Shown piece after piece: positions 17,451-26,607 of a stretch of 64,000 bases of DNA. The DNA lies in assembly GCF_007829835.1 (NCBI RefSeq), contig NZ_VIWP01000001.1, positions 248,001-312,000 on the forward strand. Reading direction: 5' to 3'. Below the pieces are notes generated by a model. It did no database searches, had not been told where the DNA came from, and was given only the letters and a program-made list of their open reading frames with translations. Made by a program: the position numbers and the translations under genes. The stretch is from Neorhizobium alkalisoli. Lineage in GTDB: Bacteria > Pseudomonadota > Alphaproteobacteria > Rhizobiales > Rhizobiaceae. Numbering within the stretch: the first letter of the stretch is position 1; every line of letters begins with the position of its first letter.

Positions 17451-18092
17451 ATGGCCCGGACAGCGGAAAAGCTCGACGAAAAAATCCGCGCCCGCAATAT
17501 CAGGATCATCCTCGATGTCGCGACGGACGTGTTTTCCCGCAAGGGTTTTGATGGCACCCGCATTGCCGAAATCGCCGAACTGGCGGAACTGCCCAAGGCC
17601 AATATCTATTATTACTTCTCCTCCAAGGAGGAGATCTATTCGGCCATCATCGCGCGGCTGATTTCCGGCTGGGACGATGCGCTGGCCAATATCCGCGCCG
17701 ACCGGGAGCCGGCCGAAGCCTTTCGCGACTATATCAGGGCAAAGCTCGATTATACCGCTCGGCACCCGCGCGAATCCCGCCTGTTTGCCAGCGAAATCAT
17801 CCAGGGCGCCCGCTTCCTCAGCCTCAAGGACCGCCGGCACATGCAGAAGGCGACGGACGAGCGTGCCGCCGTGATCGAAGGCTGGATAGCGCAAGGCCGC
17901 ATGGCGGCCGTGGATCCCCGGCACCTCTTCATCATGCTCTGGGCGGCCACGCAGTTCTACAGCGATTTCGAACCGCTGGCCTGCGATGCGCTCAACAGGA
18001 AAAAGCTCACGGCAAAGGATTTCGACGCCGCCGCCGAGACGATCGTCCGCACCATTCTGGGCGGGATCATCCTGCCGCCGCCATCTCGCTGA
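17451..18092 (+). CDS. TetR-family regulator, RutR-like
   Basis: A 213-aa TetR-fold regulator. The helix-turn-helix reads IAEIAELAELPKANIYYYFS (about residues 41-60), very like E. coli RutR, which has ...LPKANILYYF and senses uracil. The C-terminal half (RDYIRAKLDYTARHPRESRL, then a late FIMLWAATQFYSDF) matches the RutR ligand-domain family. Divergent from codA, it sits near two RutR-box-like sites, so it probably represses or tunes the cytosine/pyrimidine genes of this region (inference from homology plus sites). The purine-rich GGAAAGGACAGGAC precedes the ATG. Confidence 0.85.
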   Translation: MARTAEKLDEKIRARNIRIILDVATDVFSRKGFDGTRIAEIAELAELPKANIYYYFSSKEEIYSAIIARLISGWDDALANIRADREPAEAFRDYIRAKLDYTARHPRESRLFASEIIQGARFLSLKDRRHMQKATDERAAVIEGWIAQGRMAAVDPRHLFIMLWAATQFYSDFEPLACDALNRKKLTAKDFDAAAETIVRTILGGIILPPPSR

Positions 18093-18238
18093 GGCGACAT
18101 TCCTGCCACGGTAGGGTCGATTTTTTGCGGCCGTTTCATCACTTCCGTGACAAAGGCCGGGCGCGGCAACTCGTGGTTAACGTTTGTTTTATATTCAGGA
18201 CTTTCGTGCCCCTGTTTCTCGATATGGTTCATTGGTGA

Positions 18239-20926
18239 ATGCGTTTGTTTGGTTCGCGATTTCCTGAGTTAAACGACAAGCAATCGACCGCTCCCGCAGC
18301 GGAAGAAAACGGCAGCGCCCACCGCGACGGCGCCTATGAAGACCCGAATCACACCGCCCGGAATCCGGCAGCAACGGCTGCGGACAAGCCGGAAGACGGT
18401 GCTGCCCTGCCGGCATGGCAGAAAGCCTTCATGCTGGGCCCGACCGTGCGCTTCACCCGCACGCCGGAAAAGATTTCCAATCGTGGTGCTGGCGACCAGA
18501 CGGCAGTCGAAGATGCGCAGGCAACACCTGCGGCGCCGGCAACTGCCGAGCGCCCCAAGACGGCACCAGCGTTCTCGGCGCCCCGAGTGACCACTCCCTC
18601 AATCCAGGCACCACAGCCAGCCGGCCGCCTGCCCGGCGCCCGTCCGCTGATCAGCGATCTTCGTCAGGCACTGAAAGCCGCCGAGGCATCCTCGGCGCCG
18701 GCCCAGGCACCGCAGAGCATCAATCCGGCCACTCCCGCGCATGGTGCGGGTGTGAATGCCAACGGGATCAATGCCGCACCTGCCGGCCAGCAACGCATGA
18801 ACGTCATTCCAAATGCCAATACGTCCGCAATGAAACAGCAGAATCACATGGGTGCGACCAATCCGGCACCCGCCGCCCAGCACACCGCGGCCCAGCCCGC
18901 GACCGCCACCACTCCCCGCCGGCCGATGTCCTATCTACCGGATCATCTGCTCTGGGAAATGTTGAGCCTCGGCCCGGGCATGGAAGCCGGTGCGGGCGAA
19001 TCCACCTCCGCCACGCATATTCTTCATCGCAACAACCAGCAGCTTGCAGCCGCCATGGCCGAACGGCAGCAGCAGGCCGCGTCGGTGCACCCGGCCGCCC
19101 CGGTACAGGCAGCAGCCGTAGAGCCCGAAATCCGTCATCCGCTGGCCGAAACCGGTGAAGCCGGCGCGCTGCGTCTTTATCGCGAGATCACCCTGCGATC
19201 GGCAAATCAGGCCCCGGTCGAGGCCGCACCTGAGACGGTCGAAACGTCTCCCGTTGCAGAACTCGTGCAGGAAATCCCGGCTCAGCCCGTTCAGTCCGTG
19301 TCAGTGCCTGTATCGGTAAAATCCATCCGGCCGGCCCCGCATTTCCGGGTCGATACGCCCGTCGTCGACGGTTATGAATTCCCGTCGATCGAACTCCTTC
19401 AGCCCCCGGAAATCCGCCAGGAAAACCCGATCACCCAGGAAGGCCTCGAACAGAGCGCCGGTCTCCTGGAAAGCGTCCTGGAAGATTTCGGCATCAAGGG
19501 CGAGATCATCGACGTGCGCCCTGGCCCGGTCGTGACGCTCTACGAATTCGAACCGGCCCCCGGCGTCAAATCCTCGCGCGTCATCGGCCTTTCGGAAGAT
19601 ATCGCCCGCTCCATGTCGGCGCTCTCCGCCCGCGTCGCCGTCATTCCCGGCCGCAACGTCATCGGCATCGAACTGCCGAACCCGGTGCGCGAAACCGTCT
19701 ATCTGCGCGAACTGGTGGAAAGCGAAACCTACGCCAATACCGGCTTCCGCCTGCCGCTCTGCCTCGGCAAGACGATCGGCGGCGAACCCGTCGTCGCGGA
19801 ACTGGCAAAAATGCCGCATCTTCTCGTCGCCGGCACGACCGGTTCCGGCAAGTCGGTCGCCATCAACACGATGATCCTGTCGCTGCTCTATCGCTACACG
19901 CCGGAACAGTGCCGCTTGATCATGATCGATCCGAAGATGTTGGAACTCTCCGTCTATGACGGCATTCCGCACCTCCTCTCGCCCGTCGTCACCGACCCGA
20001 AAAAGGCCGTTCTGGCGCTGAAATGGGCGGTGCGCGAGATGGAGGACCGTTACCGGAAAATGTCGCGCCTCAACGTGCGCAATATCGACGGTTTTAACGC
20101 CCGTGTTGCGCAGGCTTCGGCTTCCGGCGAGACCATCTCGATCAACGTTCCGGTTGGTTTCGACCGCCAGACCGGCGAGCAGACTTTTGAACAGCAGGAC
20201 ATGGACCTGACGGCCCTGCCCTATATCGTCGTCATCGTCGATGAAATGGCCGACCTGATGATGGTCGCCGGCAAGGAGATCGAAGGCGCGATCCAGCGAC
20301 TGGCGCAGATGGCCCGCGCCGCCGGCATCCATATCGTCATGGCGACGCAGCGTCCCTCGGTCGATGTCATCACCGGCACGATCAAGGCCAATTTTCCGAC
20401 CCGCATCTCCTTCCAGGTGACGTCGAAGATCGACAGCCGCACCATCCTTGGCGAACAAGGTGCCGAAAACCTGCTCGGCCAGGGCGACATGCTGCACATG
20501 ATGGGCGGCGGTCGCATCGCCCGCGTCCACGGCCCGTTTGTGTCGGACCGGGAAGTCGAGCGCATCGTCGCGCACCTGAAGACGCAAGGCCAGCCGGCCT
20601 ATCTCGGCAGCGTTACCGAGGACGAGGAAGAGGACGAAGAGGAAATCGAAGAAGCACCGGTCTTCGACAAGTCCTCGATGGGCGAGGAAGACCGCGACGA
20701 GCTGTACGAACAGGCGATCAAGGTCGTCATGCGCGACAGAAAGTGCTCGACCTCCTACATCCAGCGCCGCCTCTCCGTCGGCTACAACCGCGCCGCCTCG
20801 CTGGTGGAGCGGATGGAAAAGGACGGGCTGGTCGGTCCGGCCAATCATGTCGGCAAACGCGAGATTTTGAGCCAGCGGGCGCAGGATCGGGCGATGGATG
20901 TGCCGGTGGAGGATGATGAGGAGTAA
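18239..20926 (+). CDS. ftsK: FtsK/SpoIIIE-family DNA translocase without an N-terminal membrane domain
   Basis: An 895-aa protein. FtsK motors pump chromosomal DNA at the septum and activate dif recombination. Residues 1-390 are low-complexity, rich in Ala, Pro and Gln, and show no transmembrane helices. The alpha/beta motor follows ([20 protein letters not shown] from about 415), with Walker [13 protein letters not shown] near 533 and Walker [15 protein letters not shown] near 662. [12 protein letters not shown] comes next, then an acidic linker, and then a gamma winged helix with [20 protein letters not shown]. The start follows only a weak ribosome site. Its soluble form suggests a second, membrane-anchored FtsK elsewhere in the genome, a common rhizobial arrangement, or recruitment by a partner. 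Confidence 0.92.
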   Translation: MRLFGSRFPELNDKQSTAPAAEENGSAHRDGAYEDPNHTARNPAATAADKPEDGAALPAWQKAFMLGPTVRFTRTPEKISNRGAGDQTAVEDAQATPAAPATAERPKTAPAFSAPRVTTPSIQAPQPAGRLPGARPLISDLRQALKAAEASSAPAQAPQSINPATPAHGAGVNANGINAAPAGQQRMNVIPNANTSAMKQQNHMGATNPAPAAQHTAAQPATATTPRRPMSYLPDHLLWEMLSLGPGMEAGAGESTSATHILHRNNQQLAAAMAERQQQAASVHPAAPVQAAAVEPEIRHPLAETGEAGALRLYREITLRSANQAPVEAAPETVETSPVAELVQEIPAQPVQSVSVPVSVKSIRPAPHFRVDTPVVDGYEFPSIELLQPPEIRQENPITQEGLEQSAGLLESVLEDFGIKGEIIDVRPGPVVTLYEFEPAPGVKSSRVIGLSEDIARSMSALSARVAVIPGRNVIGIELPNPVRETVYLRELVESETYANTGFRLPLCLGKTIGGEPVVAELAKMPHLLVAGTTGSGKSVAINTMILSLLYRYTPEQCRLIMIDPKMLELSVYDGIPHLLSPVVTDPKKAVLALKWAVREMEDRYRKMSRLNVRNIDGFNARVAQASASGETISINVPVGFDRQTGEQTFEQQDMDLTALPYIVVIVDEMADLMMVAGKEIEGAIQRLAQMARAAGIHIVMATQRPSVDVITGTIKANFPTRISFQVTSKIDSRTILGEQGAENLLGQGDMLHMMGGGRIARVHGPFVSDREVERIVAHLKTQGQPAYLGSVTEDEEEDEEEIEEAPVFDKSSMGEEDRDELYEQAIKVVMRDRKCSTSYIQRRLSVGYNRAASLVERMEKDGLVGPANHVGKREILSQRAQDRAMDVPVEDDEE

Positions 20927-20975
20927 CCGAGCTCGCTCCTTGTCGATGAGATTGGCGGAGACGGTGCGCCCAGCC

Positions 20976-21113
20976 GATCTCCCCCCATGTGGGGGAGATG
21001 TCAGCGAAAGCTGACAGAGGGGGGTAGCAACGGTTCAGGAAATTCAAAGATTGAACGGGTGCGAGGCACCCCCCTCTGCCCTGCCGGGCATCTCCCCCAC
21101 AAGGGGGGAGATC
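20976..21113. repeat. Rhizobial intergenic mosaic palindromic element
   Basis: Modules read GATCTCCCCCCATGTGGGGG at 20976 onward, then CAGCGAAAGCTGACAGAGGG, and finally CTGCCCTGCCGGGCATCTCC with CACAAGGGGGGAGATC at the end, so the ends of the element are complementary. It occupies most of the gap between ftsK and the DUF559 gene and may act as a bidirectional terminator. Confidence 0.7.
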
Positions 21114-21135
21114 GGATAGAGGCACACTCTTCGCC

Positions 21136-21492
21136 TCACGTCTCCCCGATAACGATCAGGACATGCAGGCAAACATTATCGATATCAGCCAATACGTCCT
21201 GGTTCCAAAAACGCAGCACAGTCCAGCCATCACGTTCAAGACGCTGTGTGCGGGCGTTGTCGTAGGCGATATCCTCGACATGCTGCAACCCGTCGATTTC
21301 GACAATCAATCTGTGGCTGGCACAGCAAAAGTCGACGATATAACCCGCAATCGGCACCTGCCTGCGAAAGCTTAAACCTCCCAGACGGTGAGCGCGAACG
21401 GCATTCCAAAACTTAACCTCCGCATCCGTCATCACCTTGCGCATGCGCTTGGCATTGGAGCGTCTCTGTGGCGGGACGGGAGCATGCGGCAT
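21136..21492 (-). CDS. DUF559 protein (Vsr/restriction-endonuclease-like fold)
   Basis: A 118-aa protein of the DUF559 family, related in fold to very-short-patch-repair endonucleases. It shows the RMRKVMTDAEVKFWNAVR N-terminal helix, GLSFRRQVPIAGYIVDFCC (which supplies the catalytic Asp), and LIVEIDGLQHVEDIAYDNAR with the E-x-D/H active-site strand. Genes of this type are common as single copies beside intergenic repeats in rhizobia. Its biological role is unknown. It is flanked on both sides by mosaic palindromic elements. Confidence 0.85.
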   Translation of the reverse strand: MPHAPVPPQRRSNAKRMRKVMTDAEVKFWNAVRAHRLGGLSFRRQVPIAGYIVDFCCASHRLIVEIDGLQHVEDIAYDNARTQRLERDGWTVLRFWNQDVLADIDNVCLHVLIVIGET

Positions 21493-21580
21493 GCCATGCT
21501 CCTTCTGATGGGGTAATCGCAGAATGCTGTAAAATAGATACCCGACCTATACTTACCCGCATACCGTGTTGAGGCCTATA

Positions 21581-21628
21581 CCCCCTCTGTCACTTCGTGA
21601 CATCTCCCCCACAAGGGGGGGGAGATCC
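21581..21628. repeat. Short intergenic mosaic palindromic element
   Basis: CCCCCTCTGTCACTTCGTGA at 21581-21600 is followed by CATCTCCCCCACAAGGGGGG. It is a shorter version of the element at 20976 and lies between the convergently oriented end of the lyase gene and the DUF559 gene start region. Confidence 0.65.
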
Positions 21629-21636
21629 TTGGGAGC

Positions 21637-23103
21637 CTACCGCAGCCGCTCCGCCAGCGCCGAAACCATCACACCGAGCGGCCTGTCTTCCGTCGCAAAC
21701 GCCGCAACGCCCCGCACCAGCTCATAAGCCTCCTGCGTCCCCGCCCCGCACCGGTGCCCTTCACGAAAATCCACGGCCTGCGCCGCCGCCAGCATTTCGC
21801 AGGCGATCAGCAGCTGCCACGAGCCGAGCATCTCGCCCACCTTGCGCATCGCCAGCACCGATTGCGTCGCATGATCCTCGACGCCTTCCGAGACCGCGAG
21901 GAAATCCAGCATGACCGGATTGGCCTTGTGGCGGATATCGGCCAAAAGCGCCGTCACCGTCTTTTGCATCGGCACGAAACCGGCCGATGGACCGCCCACG
22001 GCCGAGAGATATTTTGGCAGGCCGTTGCGACCCGAGCCGGTCAACTGGATGAAACGGGCGGCGGAGGCAGACGCCGCCTGCGCAATCGCAAGACCCAGCG
22101 TTTCGAAGGCAAGCGACAGAGCCGGCGTGTGGAAATTGCCGGTGGACAGCACGCGGCCTTCATCAAGGATGACGAGCGGATTGTCCGGCGCGCCATTGAG
22201 CTCGATCTCGACAGCCTCGATTACCCGCTGTAGCGCATCCGCAAGCGCGCCATGGATGGGCGCGGTGCAGCGCAGGCTGAGCGGGTCCTGAATGGCCGCC
22301 GAGGCTTCATGCAGCGAAGAGCCCGCGAGCAGATCGGCGACCAGCGCCGCTTCCGCCACCTGCCCCGCCGCGGGCCGGGCCGTCTGGATCGCAGGCGAGA
22401 GAATGCGCGGATTGCCGCCCAGCCCCTCAAAACTCAGCGCCACCGCCTGCCGCTGCCGCTCGAACAGGTTCTGCACATCGACGAGCACGAGCGCGCCCTC
22501 GCCGGCCGAAACCGCCGAGGCATTCAGCAGCGAAATCCCGTCCTTCGGCTGCAACACCGCCGGTTCCAGACCTGCCCGCTCCAGAGCTTCCGCCGCCGGA
22601 TAGGTAACGCCCTGATAGTCCGCCTCGCCTTCGCCAACCAAGGCGCGGGCCATGGCCGAGAGAAGCACGAGATCACCGGCGCCGATCGAGCCGATCGACG
22701 GCATGACCGGCGTCACACCGGCATTCAGCATCGCCATCAGCGCCTCGAACACCGAGGGCGAAATGCCCGACCCGCCAACTGCGAGCATAGAAAGCCGGGC
22801 TGCGATGATCGCTCTTGCGGCATCGCGCGAAAAAGCCGGGCCGACAGCCATGCCGCGACCGCGGATCAATTGCAGCTGGAAGGCGGCAAAGTCTTCGGTG
22901 ACCGCCGTCTTCAGGTTGGCGCCGAGGCCGGTATTCATCCCATAAATCTGCTGGCCGGAGGCGGCGGCACTTTCGAGGATCAGCCGCGCCTCGACGAGAC
23001 GGGCAATAACCCGCTCGTCTGCCGCCACCTGCGCATCGCCGCGCGCGATCGCAGCGATATCCGCGATCGTCCCCCCCTCGCCTGTCAGCCGGATCGTCGT
23101 CAT
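21637..23103 (-). CDS. Histidine/aromatic ammonia-lyase homologue lacking the MIO-forming Ala-Ser-Gly triad
   Basis: A 488-aa HutH-family protein. Family landmarks are QIYGMNTGLGANLKT near the N-terminus (the catalytic Tyr loop), GSGRNGLPKYLSAVGGPSAG, ADIRHKANPVMLDFL and VSEGVEDHATQSV. At the point where active ammonia-lyases read GSxGASGDLAPL to form the MIO cofactor, this protein reads PSIGSIGAGDLVLL: the Ser is missing. MIO-independent homologues are known, for example ergothionase, which removes trimethylamine rather than ammonia. The start at 23103 overlaps the upstream cyclodeaminase-like gene by 4 bases (ATGA). A betaine-type transporter lies upstream on the same strand, so a quaternary-ammonium substrate is plausible (inference). 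The label histidine ammonia-lyase should not be transferred. Confidence 0.82.
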   Translation of the reverse strand: MTTIRLTGEGGTIADIAAIARGDAQVAADERVIARLVEARLILESAAASGQQIYGMNTGLGANLKTAVTEDFAAFQLQLIRGRGMAVGPAFSRDAARAIIAARLSMLAVGGSGISPSVFEALMAMLNAGVTPVMPSIGSIGAGDLVLLSAMARALVGEGEADYQGVTYPAAEALERAGLEPAVLQPKDGISLLNASAVSAGEGALVLVDVQNLFERQRQAVALSFEGLGGNPRILSPAIQTARPAAGQVAEAALVADLLAGSSLHEASAAIQDPLSLRCTAPIHGALADALQRVIEAVEIELNGAPDNPLVILDEGRVLSTGNFHTPALSLAFETLGLAIAQAASASAARFIQLTGSGRNGLPKYLSAVGGPSAGFVPMQKTVTALLADIRHKANPVMLDFLAVSEGVEDHATQSVLAMRKVGEMLGSWQLLIACEMLAAAQAVDFREGHRCGAGTQEAYELVRGVAAFATEDRPLGVMVSALAERLR

Positions 23104-24107
23104 GCGAAACGCAGCCTCTGGCCGATGTTTTGCGCCTTCGCCTTGGTCAAAAGCGCCGAGCCGAGGGCAATATCGCTGAGCGACAGGCCGCGATGCCAGA
23201 GAAGGATCGTTTCGTCCTCGCTCTGGCGGCCGGGTTTCAGGCCGGCGACGATCTGGCCGAGTTCGGCATGCAGCGTCTGCTCGGACAGCTTGCCGGCCTC
23301 GACATGGGCGCGCAGCGAGCCGAATTTTCCGCCCTTGCACTGGCCCCAGTCATCCACCACCATCTTGTCCATGATGTCGGTCAGCGAAAATTCTATCGCG
23401 CTCATCGTGCCATAAGGCACGACGAAGGCGCCCTTCTTGATCCATTCCGTCTTCAGCATCGGCTCAGGGGCGTTGAGGCGCGAGGCCTCGACAACAATAT
23501 CGGCGCCCTCGACGCAATCCTGCCAGTTGTCGGTAACGGTGATCTTCTTGCCAAGATCCTTTTCCAGCTTGGCACCAAAGGCATCGCGGCTTTCCGGGCG
23601 ACGGGAATGGACGCGGATCTCGTCAAAATCGAAGAGATGGTCGAGAAGCCGCACGTTCCAATAGGCCGTGCCGCGCGCGCCAATATGGCCGAGCACCTTT
23701 GAGCCTTTACGGGCGAGATGTTTGGCGCCCATCGCGGTGACGGCGCCGGTGCGCATATCGGTGATCACGGTCGCATCAAGAATGGCCTTCGGCACGCCGG
23801 TCCTCGGATCGAACAGGTTGAGCACGCCGAATTCCGAGGGGTAACCGAGCTTGTAATTGTCGACATAATCGCCGACCACCTTGATGCCGGCGAGGCCGAG
23901 CGGCGCCACGTAACCGCGCAGCACGTTGAAATGGCCGTGGAAGCTCGCATCCGGCTCCAGATGCACGCGCGGCTCGATCACCGTTTCGCCTTTGCCCTGG
24001 GCGCCGAGCGAGGTTTCGATCGCGGCGAGAATCTCGTCATTGGAAAGGTCGAGCGCCTCGATGTCGAAGGCATTCAGGTAGTCGATATAGATCGGGTCCA
24101 TAAGCAT
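23100..24107 (-). CDS. Ornithine cyclodeaminase/mu-crystallin family protein
   Basis: A 335-aa member of the OCD/mu-crystallin family: NAD(P)-dependent enzymes that cyclodeaminate ornithine, reduce ketimines or make N-alkyl amino acids. Evidence includes ATVITDMRTGAVTAMGAKHL (the substrate-binding Arg-Thr and helix), the Rossmann segment VLGHIGARGTAYWNVRLLDH, and the late GLSLSDIALGSALL. The nucleotide-binding turn GHIGARGTA departs from the usual GxGxQA. It is cotranscribed with the MIO-less lyase gene (4-base overlap downstream) and follows a flavin monooxygenase gene by 23 bases. An imine reductase role in the same pathway is as likely as true ornithine deamination. Confidence 0.85.
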   Translation of the reverse strand: MLMDPIYIDYLNAFDIEALDLSNDEILAAIETSLGAQGKGETVIEPRVHLEPDASFHGHFNVLRGYVAPLGLAGIKVVGDYVDNYKLGYPSEFGVLNLFDPRTGVPKAILDATVITDMRTGAVTAMGAKHLARKGSKVLGHIGARGTAYWNVRLLDHLFDFDEIRVHSRRPESRDAFGAKLEKDLGKKITVTDNWQDCVEGADIVVEASRLNAPEPMLKTEWIKKGAFVVPYGTMSAIEFSLTDIMDKMVVDDWGQCKGGKFGSLRAHVEAGKLSEQTLHAELGQIVAGLKPGRQSEDETILLWHRGLSLSDIALGSALLTKAKAQNIGQRLRFA

Positions 24108-24130
24108 CTCGCATTCATCGTTTCGTGGGG

Positions 24131-25447
24131 TTACCGGCTGGCCGGAGCACCCACACCAAGGTTTTGCCGCAGCGTGCGGCCTTCATAGTCGTCGCGGAAA
24201 AGACCGCGGCGGCGCAGTTCCGGCACGACCAGCGTCGTGAAATCCTGCAGCCCGGACGGAAACAGCGGCGCCATGACATTGAAGCCGTCGGCAGCACCCC
24301 CAGCGAACCGTTCCTCCATCGCATCAGCGATCTGAACCGGCGTGCCGACCACCTGCCAGTGGCCGCGGGCGCCGGCAAAATGCCGAGCCAGTTCTCGGAT
24401 CGACAGACCTTCGCGCTTGCCGAGATCGACGATCAGCTGCTGGCGGCTCTGGATCAGATTGGTGGGCGGCATTTCGGGCAGCGGCCCGTCGAGCGGATAG
24501 GATGACAGATCCTGAATGCTGAGATAGCTCGCGAGCAGCGCCACGCCGACCGGATCGGGAATAAGCTCCTGCAGCGCCCGGTGTTTCGCCTTCGCCTCTT
24601 CATCGGTGGCGCCGACGATCGGCGAAATGCCGGGCATGACCTTCAGGTCGGTCTTCGCCCTTCCGTATTTTGCAAGCCGCGCCTTGACGTCGGCATAATA
24701 GGCCTGCGCCTCGCCAATCGTCTGCGAGGCGGCGAAGACAACATCGGCAGTGCGGGCCGCAAGCTCCTTGCCGACATCGGAAGCGCCGGCCTGAACCATG
24801 ATCGGTCGTCCCTGCGGCGAACGCTGGCTGTCGAGAATGCCATCGACAGCAAAATGTTTGCCGTGGTGATGAAGCGGATGCAGTCTTGTGCGATCGGCAA
24901 ATGCCGCGCCATCCGCCGGCAGATAGGCGCCGTCCTCGACGCCATCCCAGAGTTTTAGCGCCGCATCGGCAAATTCTTCGGCGCGTTCATACCGCTCCGA
25001 ATGCGGCCGAAGCCCGCTTGCCGCAAAATTTTTCGCTTCAAGCTCGCTGGCGGAGGTGACGAGGTTCCAGCCGGCACGGCCGCCGCTCAGGGAATCGAGA
25101 GTGGCGAAGGCGCGCGCCAGACCATAGGGCTCGTTATAGGTCGTCGAAGCAGTTGCAACGATGCCGAGATGGGTGGTGTTGACGGCGATGGCAGCCAGCA
25201 GGCTCAGCGGTTCGAAGGCGGTCGAACGGGCGGCCTGGCTGGCGAGATCGGCATTGCGTTCACGGATCGCGGCGGCGTCCTCGATGAAGATCATGTCGAA
25301 TTTTGCCGCTTCGGCGATCCTTGCCAGTTCGATGAAATGGGCAATGTCCGAACCGGCATCCGCATGCGCATCCGGATGCCGCCAAGCGGCGATATGGTGG
25401 CCGCCGGCCATGAGGAAAGCGCCGAGTTTCATATGACGTTCGCTCAT
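24131..25447 (-). CDS. LLM-class flavin-dependent monooxygenase, NtaA/SnaA/DszA type
   Basis: A 438-aa luciferase-like TIM-barrel monooxygenase of the nitrilotriacetate monooxygenase A/DszA/SnaA group, which uses FMNH2 from a separate reductase. Evidence: MKLGAFLMAGGHHIAAWRHP at the start, FDMIFIEDA, TYNEPYGLARAFATLDSLSG, GRAGWNLVTS with the following Asn, and QGRPIMVQAGAS. The ATG at 25447 is chosen because AAGGAGG stands 7 bases upstream; an in-frame GTG at 25453 overlaps that site. A second LLM gene precedes it. Substrates in this group are amines, sulfides and sulfonates, which fits degradation of an N- or S-containing amino acid. Confidence 0.88.
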   Translation of the reverse strand: MSERHMKLGAFLMAGGHHIAAWRHPDAHADAGSDIAHFIELARIAEAAKFDMIFIEDAAAIRERNADLASQAARSTAFEPLSLLAAIAVNTTHLGIVATASTTYNEPYGLARAFATLDSLSGGRAGWNLVTSASELEAKNFAASGLRPHSERYERAEEFADAALKLWDGVEDGAYLPADGAAFADRTRLHPLHHHGKHFAVDGILDSQRSPQGRPIMVQAGASDVGKELAARTADVVFAASQTIGEAQAYYADVKARLAKYGRAKTDLKVMPGISPIVGATDEEAKAKHRALQELIPDPVGVALLASYLSIQDLSSYPLDGPLPEMPPTNLIQSRQQLIVDLGKREGLSIRELARHFAGARGHWQVVGTPVQIADAMEERFAGGAADGFNVMAPLFPSGLQDFTTLVVPELRRRGLFRDDYEGRTLRQNLGVGAPASR

Positions 25448-25449
25448 CG

Positions 25450-26499
25450 TCACGCCTCCTTCGCCGGGTGGGTGAGATGCGGAAGGGAAAGTCGTCCACG
25501 CAGCGTTTCTCCCTCCCCGACCGAACCACGCCGGGCAAGTTTGGGAGCGACATCGGCTACGAAAAGCCGCGCCATATCCAGCGTCGGCGGCAATATGGTG
25601 AAACCATCGAGGCCGAGCGAGGCGGCCAATTCCGTCATCCGACCCGCGATTGTGTCCGCTGTACTGACGATCCTGATGCCGGAAAGCGGCTGTTCGGCTC
25701 GATCCGCCTCAACAAAGGCCAAAGCGGCACTTGCCGCATCCGCCGCCTCGGCAGTTTCACCGATGACGGGCACGAGATTGGCAAGGATGCGCACATCCGC
25801 ACGCTTCTTTCCGCAGGCCGCGACGGCCTGAACGGCATCCTCCGTCATAGCGGTCAGGTCTTCGACCGAACGCGCGCCGAGAAAAAGCACGTCTCCCGCA
25901 ATGGGCGCTCCGGCCCCATCAAAAACCTGCGCCACGACCGGCCTGCCCTGTGGCGAAGGATTGACGTTAAGCGGCCCGCGCACGGAAAAATGCACGCCCT
26001 TGTGGTTGAGCACATGCATCTTTTCCGGATCGAAAAAACGCCCTTCGGCCTTGTCGTATAAAAAGGCATCCGGCTCGTAACTGTCCCAGAGGCCGGTCAC
26101 GACATCAAAATATTCCGCATCGCGCGCCGGATCGCCGGAGGGAATGGCGAGCCAGCCAAGCCGCCCCTTGCCGATCAGATCGAGCGAAGCGAAACGGCGG
26201 GCGAGATTGTAAGGCTCGTGCTGCGCCATCGCGGCTGCCGCAACAAACCCGATCCGGGGCGTCTTCGAAGCCAGCGCCGAGGCCAGCAAGGTGGGCTCGA
26301 AAGGGGTCGCAACGGAGGATGGAGTCTCGGCCGGCCGCAGCCCCAGCCTGTCGGCCAGAAGCACGAAATCGAAACCGGCAGATTCGGCGGCGGTCACCTG
26401 CGCCAGCAACGCATCAAAACCGAGTTTCTCGACATTCCGCGCATGTTCCCAGGCTCGCGGATGATGGCCAAAGGGCGTCAGGGAATAACCGAGATACAT
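25450..26499 (-). CDS. LLM-class flavin-dependent oxidoreductase
   Basis: A second luciferase-like monooxygenase of about 349 aa, more divergent than its neighbour. Recognisable parts are YLGYSLTPFGHHPRAWE, DFVLLADRLG, AMAQHEPYNLARRFASLDLI, KGRLGWLAIPS and QGRPVVAQVFDGAG. In-frame starts also exist at 26520 and 26529 (TTG), but those lie inside a palindromic repeat (26517-26560), so 26499 is preferred. Its stop abuts the next gene. The pair may act on successive intermediates or on both ends of a substrate. No flavin reductase gene was found in the window. Confidence 0.82.
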   Translation of the reverse strand: MYLGYSLTPFGHHPRAWEHARNVEKLGFDALLAQVTAAESAGFDFVLLADRLGLRPAETPSSVATPFEPTLLASALASKTPRIGFVAAAAMAQHEPYNLARRFASLDLIGKGRLGWLAIPSGDPARDAEYFDVVTGLWDSYEPDAFLYDKAEGRFFDPEKMHVLNHKGVHFSVRGPLNVNPSPQGRPVVAQVFDGAGAPIAGDVLFLGARSVEDLTAMTEDAVQAVAACGKKRADVRILANLVPVIGETAEAADAASAALAFVEADRAEQPLSGIRIVSTADTIAGRMTELAASLGLDGFTILPPTLDMARLFVADVAPKLARRGSVGEGETLRGRLSLPHLTHPAKEA

Positions 26500-26516
26500 G
26501 GTTTCAAGCCTTGCAA

Positions 26517-26560
26517 GCATTTTCGGCAAAACTGCGAAACGGTTTTGAGGCCGAAAATGC
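26517..26560. repeat. Palindromic repeat with CAAAA...TTTTG core (copy 1)
   Basis: Outer arms GCATTTTCGG (26517-26526) and CCGAAAATGC (26551-26560) enclose inner arms CAAAAC (26527-26532) and GTTTTG (26542-26547). The 21-base core from 26527 is identical at 18 of 21 positions to the one at 36710-36730, although the outer arms differ. It lies between the ATPase and monooxygenase genes of one operon. Confidence 0.65.
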
Positions 26561-26607
26561 GAAAAACAGAAGGAAAGACCACCCCAGGCGATATCACCAG
26601 GGGTGGT

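Noticed and set aside
19301..20848. 515-codon minus-strand frame opposite ftsK
   Set aside because: Shadow frame; the plus strand encodes the full FtsK motor.
25445..25453. GTG at 25453 as start of the first LLM monooxygenase
   Set aside because: It lies one base from the AAGGAGG ribosome site, too close; ATG at 25447 has proper spacing.
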